64,000 bases of DNA from Chlamydoabsidia padenii (GCA_025330725.1 JAIWND010000002.1:124001-188000), one strand, 5' to 3'; numbered from the stretch's first letter, positions 35,586 to 47,440 are shown. Numbers and translations are program-made. The notes: generated from the sequence alone by a model not told the origin.

Positions 35586-36237
35586 GATTCCATTCCTTTT
35601 AGATGTCTCACACAATCCTTTTTTTTTTTTTTTTTACCCCTATATACTTGTTTGTTTTTATCTCTGTCTACCTATAGTTTTGTTATTTTTATTTTTATTT
35701 TGTTTTAATAGATCCCCAATGTATCTTGTAATAATACATGCATAGAAATAAACGATCTTTTTTAGACATTTGTGTAATGAACAGTAAACGGGATCAACGG
35801 GATCTAAATAAGGAAAGCCTAGATCTTTCAAACCAACTTGGGCTGCTCTGCATGTAGCAACGAAAAAGTGAGACGTGGGAATCTATTTTTATGCCCCACC
35901 CAAAAGAAGAAGATGAAAGGGGGTGTGATTAGCGTTTGAAGTTTACTACCTTGAAAGAAGAGGGTTTCGAAAAAAGTCTACTACCTTCATTACAAGGAGA
36001 TCGTTTTTCTCCCCGTTTCTCTTCGGATAAACCAAAGGATAGATGGTTCGTGCGTTCCTAAAGCGTAAAGTCGGCTATTCTAATATGAAACCTTGAGGTG
36101 AGGTTTGGAGGCGGAGATTATAAAGGACAATGGAGCGGGCTATACATTAATCCAATCCTTTTTATTTTTTTTTTATTTTCGTTGTTTCTCTTTCCATTTC
36201 TTTCTTCTTTCTGTAATTCAACTGTCTCCGTATATCC
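35586..36237. other. Intergenic, deacetylase 3' end and protease promoter
   Basis: T-rich 3' flank with AATAAA-like words near 35749, then GA-rich DNA. No gene and no clear copy of the shared motif. Confidence 0.5.
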
Positions 36238-37987
36238 ATGATCGCCTTACTATATTTGGCACCCTTCTATATACTTATATTATTACAATGGTCCACGATC
36301 GTTTATGCGTTCCAACCTACCCATATTGCTACATTTAACTCTACATTGGATACCCTCATCAGCAAACGTGGACTGAATGATTACAAACTCCTTTCTTTTG
36401 ATGACCATACTCACTTTTTACTTGGCAATTTGCACGATCATAATGGAAAAGTGGAAATGAATCACAAAGTTACCATTGCTGATTACTCTTCTCGATATTC
36501 TTATTATACCACCAAAAGAGACAAGAATAATGCCACTGTCCCTGGTCCATACAATATCCAAATGGATGTGCCAAGTTGGGTATGAACCTAACCCGCCCTG
36601 ATGAATCATGTCTTACTTTTTTTTATTATTTTTTTCATCAAATAGGGATTGTCACGAATAAGCCAACGTCGATTACCACTGATGAATGTTTTTGGATACC
36701 CCAATAATGCCGGAAAGGGGGTGGACATTTACATTCTGGATAGGTAAAGAGAAGAAGAAGAAAATAAACGTTGGTATTGATAACAATATGATATAGTGGT
36801 GTGGATGTGAACCATACTGATTTCGAAGGTCGGGCTATATGGGGTGGAAACTTTGTCCCTGGATCTCCTGACGTGGATGAAAATGGTCATGGAACTATTC
36901 TTGCGGGAATTGCCGCTGGAACAAAGTATGGGGTGGCGAAAAAAGCAAACATCATATCTGTCAAGGTAAAAAAGGAGGGGAAAATAGGCTTGAAGCAATA
37001 AATCTCATTCTTTTTTTTGGGGGGGTATCAAGTGCTTGGCAGCAAATGGAACTGGGGATGTTGGTATCATTCTTGAAGGATTACACTACATTTTGAACCG
37101 GATACAGTCTAGACCGCAAACTAAAGCCATTGTCAAGTAAGTGCGGGGTTAAATTTATAATAAATGAACTAATATGATGATCCTTTTTTAGTTTATCCCT
37201 AGTGGCTCAGGAAAGTCTTGCTTTGAATCAAGCTACGGATGCATTAACAAGAGCAGGTGCTATCGTTGTGGTACGTCAAAAAGAGGAAAGCGGCGATTGA
37301 AACATCATGGACGCTTCTTCTACAAGGAATACTCATCGTTTTATATATTATCGGATACTAGGCAGCGGCTGGAAATAACCATGAAGGTGACGATCCATCA
37401 AAAAGGGTAAGTGATTTGAACGTTGTATGAACTAAAATAGGGCACTAAAACATGGAAACTCCCCCTCCCTTAATCATCTGTTTTAGAATGCATGCAATTA
37501 TAGTCCAGCCAGTGCCTCGACCGTCATCACAGTAGGCTCAACAGGTAAAAAAAAAAAAACGTTTTTCTTCGCCAAGCTGACTTTTTTTCTATTTATAGAT
37601 GACAAGGACCAATTTGCATCGTTTAGTAAAGATGGGAAATGCGTGGATATCCTCGCACCAGGCACAGCCATTCTATCGGATACCTTGGCAAACGTGAAAA
37701 CGTGGTACAGTGGGACTTCATACAGTGCTCCGCATGTTGCTGGTGTCTTGGCATTGCTCGATCAGGGAGTGGAACAATTATACAATTTGGCTACGCCCGG
37801 GATTATCGCCAATGTGACGAATGGAACGGCTAATTTGTTGGTGTTTAATGGGGTGGAAACGTCACAAATGAGTTCCATCACTGAATCTACCCACCATCGT
37901 GGATCAAGTGATGGGCAAAAGATTCTTGTTGGCTCCTCTCTGGTCGTTTGGCTCTTCTTCGTTTTTTGGATTCCCTTTTATCTGTAG
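36238..37987 (+). CDS. Subtilisin-like serine protease (S8A, proteinase K type), probable GPI or membrane anchor
   Basis: Eight exons (36238-36579, 36646-36743, 36797-36965, 37033-37136, 37192-37270, 37362-37406, 37487-37544, 37599-37987) give 427 residues. A signal peptide spans about 1-24. An inhibitor-type propeptide follows to about residue 105, then the mature domain. The triad is intact: Asp in YILDSGVDVNHTDF, His in ENGHGTILAGI and Ser in YSGTSYSAPHVAG; the oxyanion Asn is in AAAGNN. The Ser box is SYSAPHVAG where most relatives have SMAxPHVAG. The last 21 residues are hydrophobic after a Ser/Gly/His spacer and end the protein, which suggests a GPI attachment signal or tail anchor (inference). 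Several N-glycosylation sequons (NATV, NHTD, NGTG, NLSL, NVTNGTAN). Confidence 0.92.
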
Positions 37988-38226
37988 ATACTCTTTTTTT
38001 TAAAAAAAAATTGTTTTTGCATGCTGTCATTATAATAAAATTGTAATTTTATACTACATAGTATCACAACACGTGTGATCGATGGGTGATCATCATTTGT
38101 CCCACTTTATAAATAAAGACTCAGCATTGATCCGGGGTTAAAAACTGCTCTCGGCTGTCAATTCTGCCCTTGGAATGGCAATTTGGTGTTCGGCGTTTAA
38201 AAATTGACATTTCCTTCTCTTCGTCG

Positions 38227-38385
38227 CAAATGACAGGTAAAAAGTCATTACAAGCTTGCACTGGCTGACACAAGGATCTTGGTGCTTGAATTTTGCGGTA
38301 ACGTATGTTGGAAATAGGCCATAGTATCCACATGGTCACTTTAATCATTAGCATCCGTTAACCATTGAGCGAGTAGTGCTTTTCC
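38227..38385. repeat. Noncoding tandem duplication, unit A
   Basis: Starts CAAATGACAGGTAAAA and ends GAGTAGTGCTTTTCC. It matches unit B at a constant offset of about 224 bp with roughly 90% identity by eye. A GGGGTTAAAA word precedes both units (38132 and 38413). Confidence 0.85.
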
Positions 38386-38450
38386 AAATCTTAATAGGGA
38401 AACAAGGACGGGCGGGGTTAAAACCGAAGTTTCGCTCCCTCTTCTTCTTA

Positions 38451-38608
38451 CAAATGACAGGTAAAAGTCATTGCAAGCTTGGACTACCTGACACAAGGGC
38501 TTTAGTGCTTGCCTTTTGCGGTAAAGTATGTTGGAAATAGACCATAGTATCCACATGGACACTTTAATCATTAGCATCCGTTAACCATTGAGCGAGTAGT
38601 GCTCTTCC
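38451..38608. repeat. Noncoding tandem duplication, unit B
   Basis: Second copy. A short open frame exists on the minus strand in both units, but it is not conserved in its 3' half, so a protein is unlikely. Confidence 0.85.
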
Positions 38609-38778
38609 GAAATTCCGTGCCCATTTTTTTTTTTGACGTACATGGTGGTAGAGTATCGCACTATTGCTTTCCTCAACTTGAACATCCATTTTTTGCACTC
38701 ATGTGACATTCGTAAAGTAATTGATATGTCCAAGTATCTTTTCATGTATACCATTGCATGACAAAAAATAGAAATATA

Positions 38779-38793
38779 TTTCACATCCCGACG
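38779..38793. promoter_or_regulatory. Recurrent promoter motif, RPL23 copy
   Basis: TTTCACATCCCGACG, 83 bp before the RPL23 start codon. Confidence 0.45.
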
Positions 38794-38875
38794 AGGCGGT
38801 GGGAGAGCAGAACAAAAAAAAAAGTAAATCGCTAGAGAAAAATCAGCTCCTTCTCTTCTTTTAATCCAATTCAAG

Positions 38876-39610
38876 ATGCCTAAAGGTAAATAAAGAAGGA
38901 TATAACGTAAAGCAGTTTATCTATAGATACATTCATAATGTAAAAGCGGAACGACACTATATACGGATGGATGGATGAATGGATGGATGGATAAACTCGC
39001 TTTTTTACATCTTTAATCAATAATCGACATGATCTTTAATGTAATGTTTCTCTTTTTTTCAACCAGTTAGTATCTCCGGAACCAAGTACCGCATGACATT
39101 AGGTCTTCCTGTGGCTGCAGTTATGAACTGCTCTGACAACTCGTAAGCTGGAAATAAAATGCAACTCATGATGACATTGACACTTTTTTTTTTAATCCTA
39201 TAGTGGCGCTAAGAACTTGTATGTTATCGCTGTCCGTAACATCAAGGGTCGTTTGAACAGACTCCCTGCTGCTGGTGCTGGTGACATGGTTGTCGCTTCC
39301 GTCAAGAAGGGTAAACCCGAATTGCGAAAGAAAGGTAAGTCATCAAGAAGAGGACAAGAAACAAGCATTGAATCGACAGCTTTATTGACCACATACACTT
39401 CTTTTGTATATAGTTATGCCTGCCGTCGTTATCCGTCAACGCAAGGCCTGGCGCCGTCGTGATGGTGTCTTCTTGTACTTTGAAGATAACGCTGGTGTCA
39501 TTGTCAACCCCAAGGGTGAAATGAAGGGATCTGCTATCACTGGTCCTGTTGCCAAGGAATGTGCTGATTTGTGGCCCCGTATTGCTTCTGCCTCTGGTAC
39601 CGTGGTTTAA
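38876..39610 (+). CDS. RPL23: 60S ribosomal protein L23 (uL14)
   Basis: Large-subunit protein at the subunit interface, near the GTPase-associated region. Four exons (38876-38885, 39067-39142, 39204-39334, 39414-39610) give 137 residues, the usual length. The first exon codes only ATG CCT AAA G, a common layout for fungal ribosomal protein genes, with a long first intron. Signatures: [63 protein letters not shown] and [20 protein letters not shown]. No anomalies. Confidence 0.98.
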
Positions 39611-40064
39611 AATCTAGTTTTAGTTGACTTTTTACTATTACCTCTTTTTTATCATGACAAATTTACATAATAAAACAAAACGAACTTGTATCATCTATCT
39701 CTTTTGTTTTAATTTTCGTGTGGGTTGGTGCCTTTTGATATGTTGCTTTGACCGCCTGGTTTTCCTTCATCATGCAAGATACGATTCAAGTCCCGACAAA
39801 GCAGCAAGTTACATGTTTATTGAGTAAAAGGTGATGATTAACAGACAAAATCAATATATGAGTTTCAATAACTAAAAGTGGGAAGAGGGAATAGTATCTT
39901 TTTTTTTTCGTATATGTAAAGTGAGTGAGGAGTGATAAGAAGGGAAGAGATATGTAAAGTAATATTAAAACTAGATAAAAAAGAAGGGGGGGGGGGAACC
40001 AAGTGATGAATGGGATAGAGTGTGTTTTAAAATTACAGTATAAGAGGGAGGGGGGATACTTGAT
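39611..40064. other. Intergenic, convergent RPL23 / PHO81 3' ends
   Basis: No gene. GATTCAAGTCCCGACAAAG near 39782-39800 resembles the promoter motif. A G-run of about 11 occurs near 39986. Confidence 0.5.
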
Positions 40065-43000
40065 TTAGAATCCAGCACCGGCCATTGTCGTGTTGAAATG
40101 GACAACTTGATTAATCACCATAGCATCTACACCATGTCGTTCTTGAATGCGTTGATTCTGTTCGAGTTCATTGAGTTGGCCTGAAGTGACAAGGATCAAT
40201 CCACTTTCTTTGATATTCTTGATAAGAGAAGGGACTTGGATCTATTCAAGAAGGGATTGAGTATACATACCGCTACTGTTGATTGTCATCTTACCAATGG
40301 AGTCGCTTCGCTGATGATACCAAGCAGATTGTTTCGTTTTGCAAACTTGACCGCTTCTTTCAAAGAGGTACCTGATATGATCTGTTCTTGTTGAGCCGCC
40401 AAGGAGTTCATAATATGTTCATCTTGTCCCAATCGTCTTTTAACACCACGTTGCGCATTAGACTTATTGAGCCCGCAACAAGTATTGTAAAACACAGCAT
40501 CTATTAATCATTTTTTTTAAAATAAAAAAAAAGATTAGTATGGTTAATAAACTCTTTGTTTACATGACTTACAATTGGGTTGTTTCCAGTTTACCACAGT
40601 ACAGATAGCAGCATTGAATGAAGAGAAGAAGATCCGGATATTGGGTGCATGTGGAGGTAATGATCGGACATGATCATAGATACATTGGAGAATGGTATCG
40701 ACAAAAGTGTTACGATCAGTAATGGTGCAGAATGAGTAGAGATCTAAATCTGTTACTGAAGGGTATTTGAGTTCCAAGTGGATGCCCATGGTGGATGGCA
40801 ATGTCTAATGTTCAACAGAAATGAGCTTACTTTATTCTTTTCAACCCCCTTTTTCTTTTCTTTACCTTGAGCACTTGTTCCAAAGATAAAAAGGATGGAT
40901 GTCCAACTAGGTTTTCGATAATCATGCTGTTCCCGGCAATAGAGTTGTTGGGATCGCCTTGTTGTAATAGTTTATTCCCAATCTGACAGAATTGTGCAAA
41001 TGTTAAATCAGATACCGCCAAAGAAAGTCCTTCATATTCAATCATCCAGTTCGCATATACCACCGGAATGTTATCTTTGGTCAATTGAACTACCACACGG
41101 ACATAATCACCAGATAAAGAAGAAGCAGTGATGAAGGAGGCCAAGCCGGATGATGAGGAAGACGAGACACCAGAAGTAGATACCAGGTCACCACCTCCGG
41201 TGGTTGTCACCATTGTGTTTGTGATGGTAGAAGAAACAGGTTCAGGTGTAGCATGTCCAGAGGATGATGGCGGCAATACAGTATTTGTCGATTTCCAATA
41301 AGTTTCGATCCTTCCCCCAATTTCCAATTGAACCCCACGGAAGGGTTTGACAACTGAGTAGTCATACGTCAATTCACCAATCACCTTGAGATGACTGTCC
41401 AAAAGTGGTATAGTGCAATGACATTCTGGAATCTTGAAGTCCACAGAGTTGAATGTGAGGGGAAGAGCCACACCACGACCGAGGACTTTGGAGCCAAAAG
41501 TGGCAAAAATGTCAAATTCCAAAAAAAAGTCGTCCAGTTTATCCACCTGGAAACTAAAGATTTCCCTGTCGTCGGAGAGTGGTAAAATGACACTGTGAGG
41601 AATCATACCAGTGTCAGGATTCGAAGAGATGATCAATTTGAGAGACGAGATTTGAGTATTATCAAAAAGTCGAATAGGTGGCTGTCGAAGGCAGATCTGT
41701 ACTTGATATTTCCTATCGAGGTAGTTGTGACCATAGATACGGAAGGGGATGATAGGTGGTGGTAATGAGAGTGAAGGAATAGTATCCAATTCAGCATCGG
41801 CGCCCATATCAGTTTCCGATGATGGTGTTGTTGTTGATGATGGCTGTGTTGATGATGGTTGTTGTTGTTGTTGTAAAGAGGACGATTGTTGTGCTATTGT
41901 CGTAGACTGTTGCTGTGCCAGTTCAGTTAGACATCCCGCATCGATCAGCAATTGCACAATATCCATATACCCTTCCCAAGCAGCATAATAAAGTGCGGTT
42001 TTCCCATTTTCATCCTTGACGTTCACCTTTGCCCCAGCAGCAATCAGAATCCGTACACATTCTGCATGACCATCACTTGCCGCCCAAAAGAGAGGTGTCC
42101 ACGAGTTATACTTGTCAGGCACATCCACCGCCTCGGGGTTTCGAGACAACAACCTGCATAATTCTTCATGTCCTTGACGAGCCACAATATGAAGAGGGTA
42201 CAGAGTTTCGGCATTGGGTATATTTTTAGCCCCACGGTGGTAAAGCATCAAGGCAATGTCGATATGACCACAATGACAGGCCAGAGATAATGGGATATGA
42301 TCAGCTTCATGACTTGGTTCGATATTTGCACCCGCATCCAACAAGATCGCCACACAAGGAGCATGTCCATCCACAATGGCATAGATCAAAGGACTAAAGC
42401 CATCGTGATCACGAGATTCGATATCAGCACCTTCGACCAAGAGGAATGACACACAGTCACTGAAGCCATTCATTGTTGCATAATGAAGAGCAGTTCGTCC
42501 ATACACATCTGTTGCCCTAACATTACCACCATTCCTAGTACACGACGCCATAAGTTCTTTTCGTCCCGACATGGCAGCTACATGAAGACAAGATCGTTCG
42601 TTGATATCGTCGACGTATTCATAGTTGATAAGGTTGGTGTTGATTAACATTGTGACAATTTCATCAGATCCTTCCGAGCAAGCATGCCAAAACACCCTTG
42701 ATAGTCTGTCCCGGTCGTCAGAAGTGGGGTGTTGTATTATACGATCGAGGATTTCCCGGACAAGTGACCCTTGATTACTGGAGACAGCCTTGACCAATTC
42801 CAGTTCAAGATCATCCATGACATCAGCTTTTTGAGAGGACCCAGTCAAGTTATTGATATCATCTTGCTGTGAAGAGGATGCATTACTTATATTGTTGTTA
42901 CTGTTACTGCTGCTGTTGTTGTTGATGGGTATTCCAGCTTGAATATCCGAGAGTTCAATCCTATTTGCAGATGCCAAATCAGCCAGTTCACATAAAAATT

Positions 43001-43763
43001 GAGTGTTGAAGCACGGTTGAATGTCGATTTGTCGTGATAAATAGAGTTCCTTGGTGGATGATTTTGATCGCTTGTCCCATTTTTTTAAGATCTTTCGGAA
43101 TCCTTCATTGTTGAGTTCGACATATTTCTAACATGATAAGAAAAAGGTAAACATCGTATCATATTTTTTGGATTGTGTCGAGTCATATCATTCATTACCT
43201 GGATTTTGTTAAGTTCTTGTTCAAATTGAATAAAAGCTTCTTGAATGGCATTCAATAATGTGTAAGCATGTTTCAACCGGCGAGTATCACTTTGTAGGAT
43301 CTTCTTCTTGTCAATCAATGTGCGCAACCGTATCTTGAGTTCATTTTCTTTTTGGAGATAAAACGAGTTGATCTATATAGTAAAAAAGAGAGAGAGAAAG
43401 AGATAATGAGTTGAATGCATAACTTTGTTCACTTTTTTTTTTTTAGAATATGTTTATCCTTCGTCATTACCTTTTCCAGTTCTCTTTCGAGTTTAAAAAA
43501 GAAGGCAGCTTTTTGAGACTGAAGGAGTTTGGCGCGATCTTCTTCTGGTGCAGCACCTGTCAGTAAACCTGCCTTGGCCAATTCGTCAGAAGACATGTTA
43601 AGAAGCTTGCTGATAAACTTCTTTAGCCCTTTATAATTAAGATAGTGAGAGCTCCATTCCGTCAACTGTTGGCTTTGTATATGTTTGCCAAACTAAGATG
43701 GAAGAAGCAATGGTTGAGTACAACCGAAATGTCCGTTTTTTTTTTTTCCTACTTTACCTTCAT
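40065..43763 (-). CDS. PHO81: SPX-ankyrin-GDPD-like phosphate regulator, PHO81/NUC-2 type
   Basis: Regulates a cyclin-CDK (PHO80-PHO85 type) in response to phosphate; the SPX domain senses inositol pyrophosphates. Seven exons (43763-43758, 43692-43471, 43372-43199, 43127-40866, 40804-40573, 40500-40295, 40241-40065) give 1,092 residues. Exon 1 codes only MK. The SPX domain spans about 1-180 (MKFGKHIQSQQLTEWSSHYL, NYKGLKKFI, KYVELNNEGFRKILKKWDK). A low-complexity linker follows, then about six ankyrin repeats at about 300-545, a middle domain, and a C-terminal GDPD-like domain at about 800-1,090. In that domain the catalytic HRG and ExD/H residues are not found: VQLTKDNIPVVYAN stands where active enzymes have ...D(V)QLTKD...VYHD. 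This separates it from GDE1, so the enzyme activity is probably lost. Confidence 0.88.
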
Positions 43764-44473
43764 AGTCGTGCAACAATTGAGATCAACTAAAGAGAGTGAG
43801 AGGTGACAGATTCAACAGAATGATATGTGTATAATGTTTTAATAAAAAGAGAGACAGCTTTGACAAATGTAAAGTTGTTTATAATGGTTACTAAAAAAGA
43901 TAAAGAGAAGAGAGAGAGAGAGAGAGACAAAAAAAGATCAGCCTTTCCTTGGTTAGGGTGACTGTGAACCCCGTCTTGGATTTTCACCAAACTTTAAATC
44001 CCGCGGCCACAGTGTGTATCCGGGAGCTGCACGATCGAAATCCGTTGGCCACGATTGAGCGATGCTTTAATTTAAGGTTGAGTGCCCTTTTTATATTATC
44101 ATCTTACATTATCTTTTGCTGCAATCCAACATACTTTATTTTGTCATCCCTAAAACTAAAAACAAACGGTGGTTATCGGAGTTTGTAACTCGAGAATCAT
44201 GCAAAAGTGGTTCCTGGAAATGAATTTTGTTACCAGCCAATAAACAAACAAATTAGAATGATCTTTACATGTGGTTTAATAGATATAACTAGACTGTATG
44301 TCAATGGTTCCATATATAACCCATGATGACAGTAAAAGCTAGGCTGTAGTCAGATCTTACACCTCGGGTAATCCACATCATTGATATACAAAGACAAGTC
44401 TATATTGGTACACAAGTTTATTGTTAATTAAACAAATAATACAGTAGTGATAACGCTAATGGGGGGGATTAAT
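43764..44473. other. Intergenic upstream of PHO81
   Basis: (GA)n at about 43909-43927. Motif TTTAAATCCCGCGG at 43993-44006, 230 bp from PHO81. No gene seen. Confidence 0.5.
43993..44006. promoter_or_regulatory. Recurrent promoter motif, PHO81 copy
   Basis: TTTAAATCCCGCGG, 230 bp upstream; further than most copies. Confidence 0.4.
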
Positions 44474-45937
44474 CTAAAGGAGAGCGGCCATGAAAGTGAG
44501 AACAGTAGCAAAAGCAAGACCATTGACAGGAACATTCTTGAATCCTCCAGAAGTAGCACCAGTAGATTGTTGAGCAGCAGCAACGGGAGCACCAGAAGAA
44601 GAAGCTCCAGCAGCAGCAGCAACACCAGCGGCACTTGAAGAAGCAGGAAGAGGAGCAGAAGCAGAGCTGTTGCTGACAGTTTGGTTATTACCCGAGACAT
44701 AATCAGCAAAAGAGGGGAACTTGACGGTCTTTTCTTGGTAAGGATAAGTAATGTTCATACAGGTGGCAACATCCATTACGTTCTTGTAGTTCTTGCGGAT
44801 GTTGGGAAGGTTCTTGATAGCCAAAGACATGGTCATGTTGTCAATTTCGTGGGTCAAGACAATGTTACCGTTTTGCTTGAAAGTACCGTTGGAGCCCATT
44901 TGGATAAAGTCATCATAGTTTTGTTGGACAGTGGAGACAGGTTCAGAGCTACCGGCAGCCCAATCATCAGTATCGAGGTTCCAGAGGATGGTGGTCAAGT
45001 TGAGTTGAGTGGCAATCCATCGGACACGATCATCGACATCTCCGAAAGCCTAATAAAATGTGTGTTAAAGGCGAGGGATCGGGTCTTTTTTTTTTCTTTT
45101 TTTTTTTCGTTGGTTCTTACAGGACGCCAGTAGAGAGGAGTAACACCGGTAACCAACTTGATAGCCTTTTGAGTGTAATACAATTCGGCAAGGACTTCTT
45201 GGTTGGTCAAAGTAGTCATCACTAAGAAGAAAGAAAGAAAAAGTTAAGTAAAAAGAGTTTTTTCGTTCTTCTTTTTGTTTGTACTTACATTGATGAGACC
45301 AGGTGTGATCAGCAAGATGATGACCATCCTTCATACCACGCATGGCACCATAGGGCCAGTTAACGACGTTGGAACCAATGTAAAACATGGAAGCCTTGAG
45401 TTTTTGTTGTTCCAAGAAATCATAAAAGGCATTGTGAGAGCAGTTGGGACCATCATCATAAGTCAACCCCCACGTATCGGGTTCAGGACATTGGTAAATA
45501 TCTTCGTTAATGTCAGGATGCTTGGGCTTGGTACAAGTAGAAGCAGACCACCAACAATCAGGATCAGCATCTTGATTATAACCAGTAAAATCAAGACCAC
45601 CATCACTTGTAGCCTTGCGCACATTAATCTTGGGCATCTTGGACCATGGGATAGAGTTGTATAAAGCGGTGAATTCAGCTGTCTTGTTCATGCCATTGGA
45701 AGTAGCAGTTTCCCACATGGTAGGCCATTGCTTGTCATCATACTTGAATTGAGCGGGAGTTTCATAGTAAGTACATTCAGTCACAGGGTCGTAGGAATCC
45801 ACTTGTTTGATATCGGGAAGAGTAATGTTGTTGGGATCGGTACCAGAAATGAATGATTTCCAATAATCTTGGCTGTTGGCAGCGCTGACCAAGGTTTGCG
45901 CTACAGCAATGGATGCAGCAATGGATTTAATATACAT
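44474..45937 (-). CDS. Chitin deacetylase, GPI-anchored type
   Basis: Three exons (45937-45289, 45221-45121, 45049-44474) give 441 residues. A signal peptide spans about 1-20 (SIAVAQTLVSAANS). The N-terminal region is Cys-containing, followed by the NodB domain: TYDDGP, DHTWSHQ, WRPAFGDVDD, WNLDTDDW and VLTHEID, all intact. A Ser/Ala/Gly-rich stalk (about 365-420) leads to a hydrophobic end (VNGLAFATVLTFMAALL), a typical GPI signal. Many sequons (NNIT, NKTA, NCSH, NLTT, NGTF, NMTM). It closely follows the plan of fungal wall-bound deacetylases that act on nascent chitin, and differs from the short secreted enzyme at 34.6 kb in size and anchoring. Confidence 0.95.
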
Positions 45938-45976
45938 TGATGAAGGAAGGTGATGGGTGAGAAGAGGATGTTAATT

Positions 45977-45999
45977 AAAAAAAAAAAAAAAAAAAAAAA
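45977..45999. repeat. Poly(A) run upstream of the deacetylase
   Basis: About 23 A, in the leader of the minus-strand gene, 40 bp before its ATG (T run in sense). Confidence 0.8.
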
Positions 46000-46651
46000 G
46001 GAAGGTAAAATGGGGATGAAAGGAATGTGGAATATAGAAAAGAAAAAGGAAGAAAACAAAATAAACGTTCAGAAAGCTTAAATGTAGGGGCAAAATTTTA
46101 TAAACTCCGTCCAAAAATTTAAGTTACATCCTTTTACTGCCCATAAAAGGATGATTTATGAAGCACTATTAAGCTGAGTTGCCATTATGCGTTTATTTTT
46201 ACTATTCTCGGGTAAATTGTATGTTCCACTAGAAATGAATTCGCTGCAAACCCCCATTTTTTAATTGAGTGAGCTGAAAAAAGAGGTTCCATTGATACCA
46301 TGCATACTCACCATTCTTCTTGTCGATAGCACTTTCCCTGAACGATCATTGCCGATGCTTCTATAGCCACAGTAGGGTAATCGATACGATGATTCATGTA
46401 AAGCAATCATTCACCGCAGACCAAGAAAAACCCTCTTGGAACTCGTGTTTCTTTTTTTTCCGTTTCAAAACCCGCTTAATAGTGTGTAACCAAATGAAAA
46501 GTATTTATAGTTTGTCTACATGAACAAAGGGACTTTTAAGAAAAGAGAAGAAAACAACATTATGAGGTGCTTCACTGCTTGTAGGGTTTTCATCATACAC
46601 CCCAATACTAATCTATCTTCTTTTCATTGGGCAATCATATCCCTCTGACGC

Positions 46652-46915
46652 ATGTCACTTTTTTTCATGTCCCGCCCCGATGCGATCGAAGATCTTTTTT
46701 GCGATGAAATAATGAAAAACGTGTGGGTCTACTACCTTTGCTTGAAAAAACTTCCATTGGTAGTAAAAGAACAGCACGGAGCATCACCGATGGATAAGAA
46801 TGATGTTGAAAAATTGTTCCATGACAAAACATTGACGGTCCAACGAATCCTATTTTGTCACGTTGGTTTCTTATTTACAATCGGCGATTTAAAAAGACGT
46901 CCGATAGAAGTCTGA
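46652..46915 (+). CDS. Orphan ORF, 87 residues, unknown
   Basis: Uninterrupted frame MSLFFMSRPDAIEDLF...GDLKRRPIEV. No family recognised, no signal peptide, mixed charged/hydrophobic composition. TTTCAAAACCCGC lies 177 bp upstream, a promoter-like distance. DNA just downstream (46920-47140) also looks coding-like but is broken. It could be a small gene or a remnant. Confidence 0.3.
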   Translation: MSLFFMSRPDAIEDLFCDEIMKNVWVYYLCLKKLPLVVKEQHGASPMDKNDVEKLFHDKTLTVQRILFCHVGFLFTIGDLKRRPIEV

Positions 46916-47266
46916 GATGGACAATGTTGTTGAAAATGAAATCATTCCAAAGTAAGATAAGTTGGAAATGGATGTGATATGATGTTAAAGCAGCGTCATA
47001 CAATGACTATCTTTGAACCACATCGACCAGTCAAATCGCCGATGACATTATCGATCCACGAGGGAAAACGATCAACTCTATGATCCAAATCACGATCTAC
47101 CCACTCGATTCAGTGAAAGTGAATGACATGAAAGTGAGTTAAAACAGTATGGATGATAACTAAAAATGGTCTATTCTACTAGTTTAGCATCAGAACTTGA
47201 GAAAACAAGACTATGATATTAAGAATTTTCTTTCTTTACCACAGAAGTAGTGTCTTGGTTTCTAAA

Positions 47267-47278
47267 ATTCAAACCCCG
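47267..47278. promoter_or_regulatory. Recurrent promoter motif, DUF8032-like gene copy
   Basis: ATTCAAACCCCG, 163 bp before the start codon at 47441. Confidence 0.45.
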
Positions 47279-47440
47279 TTTTTTTTCTCATGCCTGCTCT
47301 CATTGTTTATGCACTTTATCCGGTTTCAAGTGGGCTTTTAAAGTGAGCCCGTGTTTTTCAGTTTTTAGTATTTCTCTTCTTTTCTTTCTTCTTCTATTTT
47401 TTTCCTTTTTTCAAAAAAAAAACTGACTACTTTTTTTCCC

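Larger units (their letters stand above)
37988..38875. other. Intergenic with a tandem duplication, then RPL23 promoter
   Basis: Contains two copies of a roughly 160-bp unit (listed separately). The rest is AT-rich. TTTCACATCCCGACG at 38779-38793 is the RPL23 motif copy. Confidence 0.6.
45938..47440. other. Intergenic, 1.5 kb, with one orphan ORF
   Basis: Possible degenerate motif TTATAAACTCCGTCC near 46097-46111 for the minus-strand deacetylase. Perfect-looking copy TTTCAAAACCCGC at 46463-46475 ahead of an 87-residue ORF. Motif ATTCAAACCCCG at 47267-47278 for the next gene. Confidence 0.5.

Noticed and set aside
38121..38577. Two related minus-strand ORFs as a duplicated gene
   Set aside because: Their 3' halves are not similar and frameshifts separate them; the similarity is at DNA level from the tandem duplication.
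40065..40804. TFIIH p34-like or independent glycerophosphodiesterase gene
   Set aside because: These exons continue the large upstream exon in phase and form the C-terminal GDPD-like part of the PHO81-type protein.
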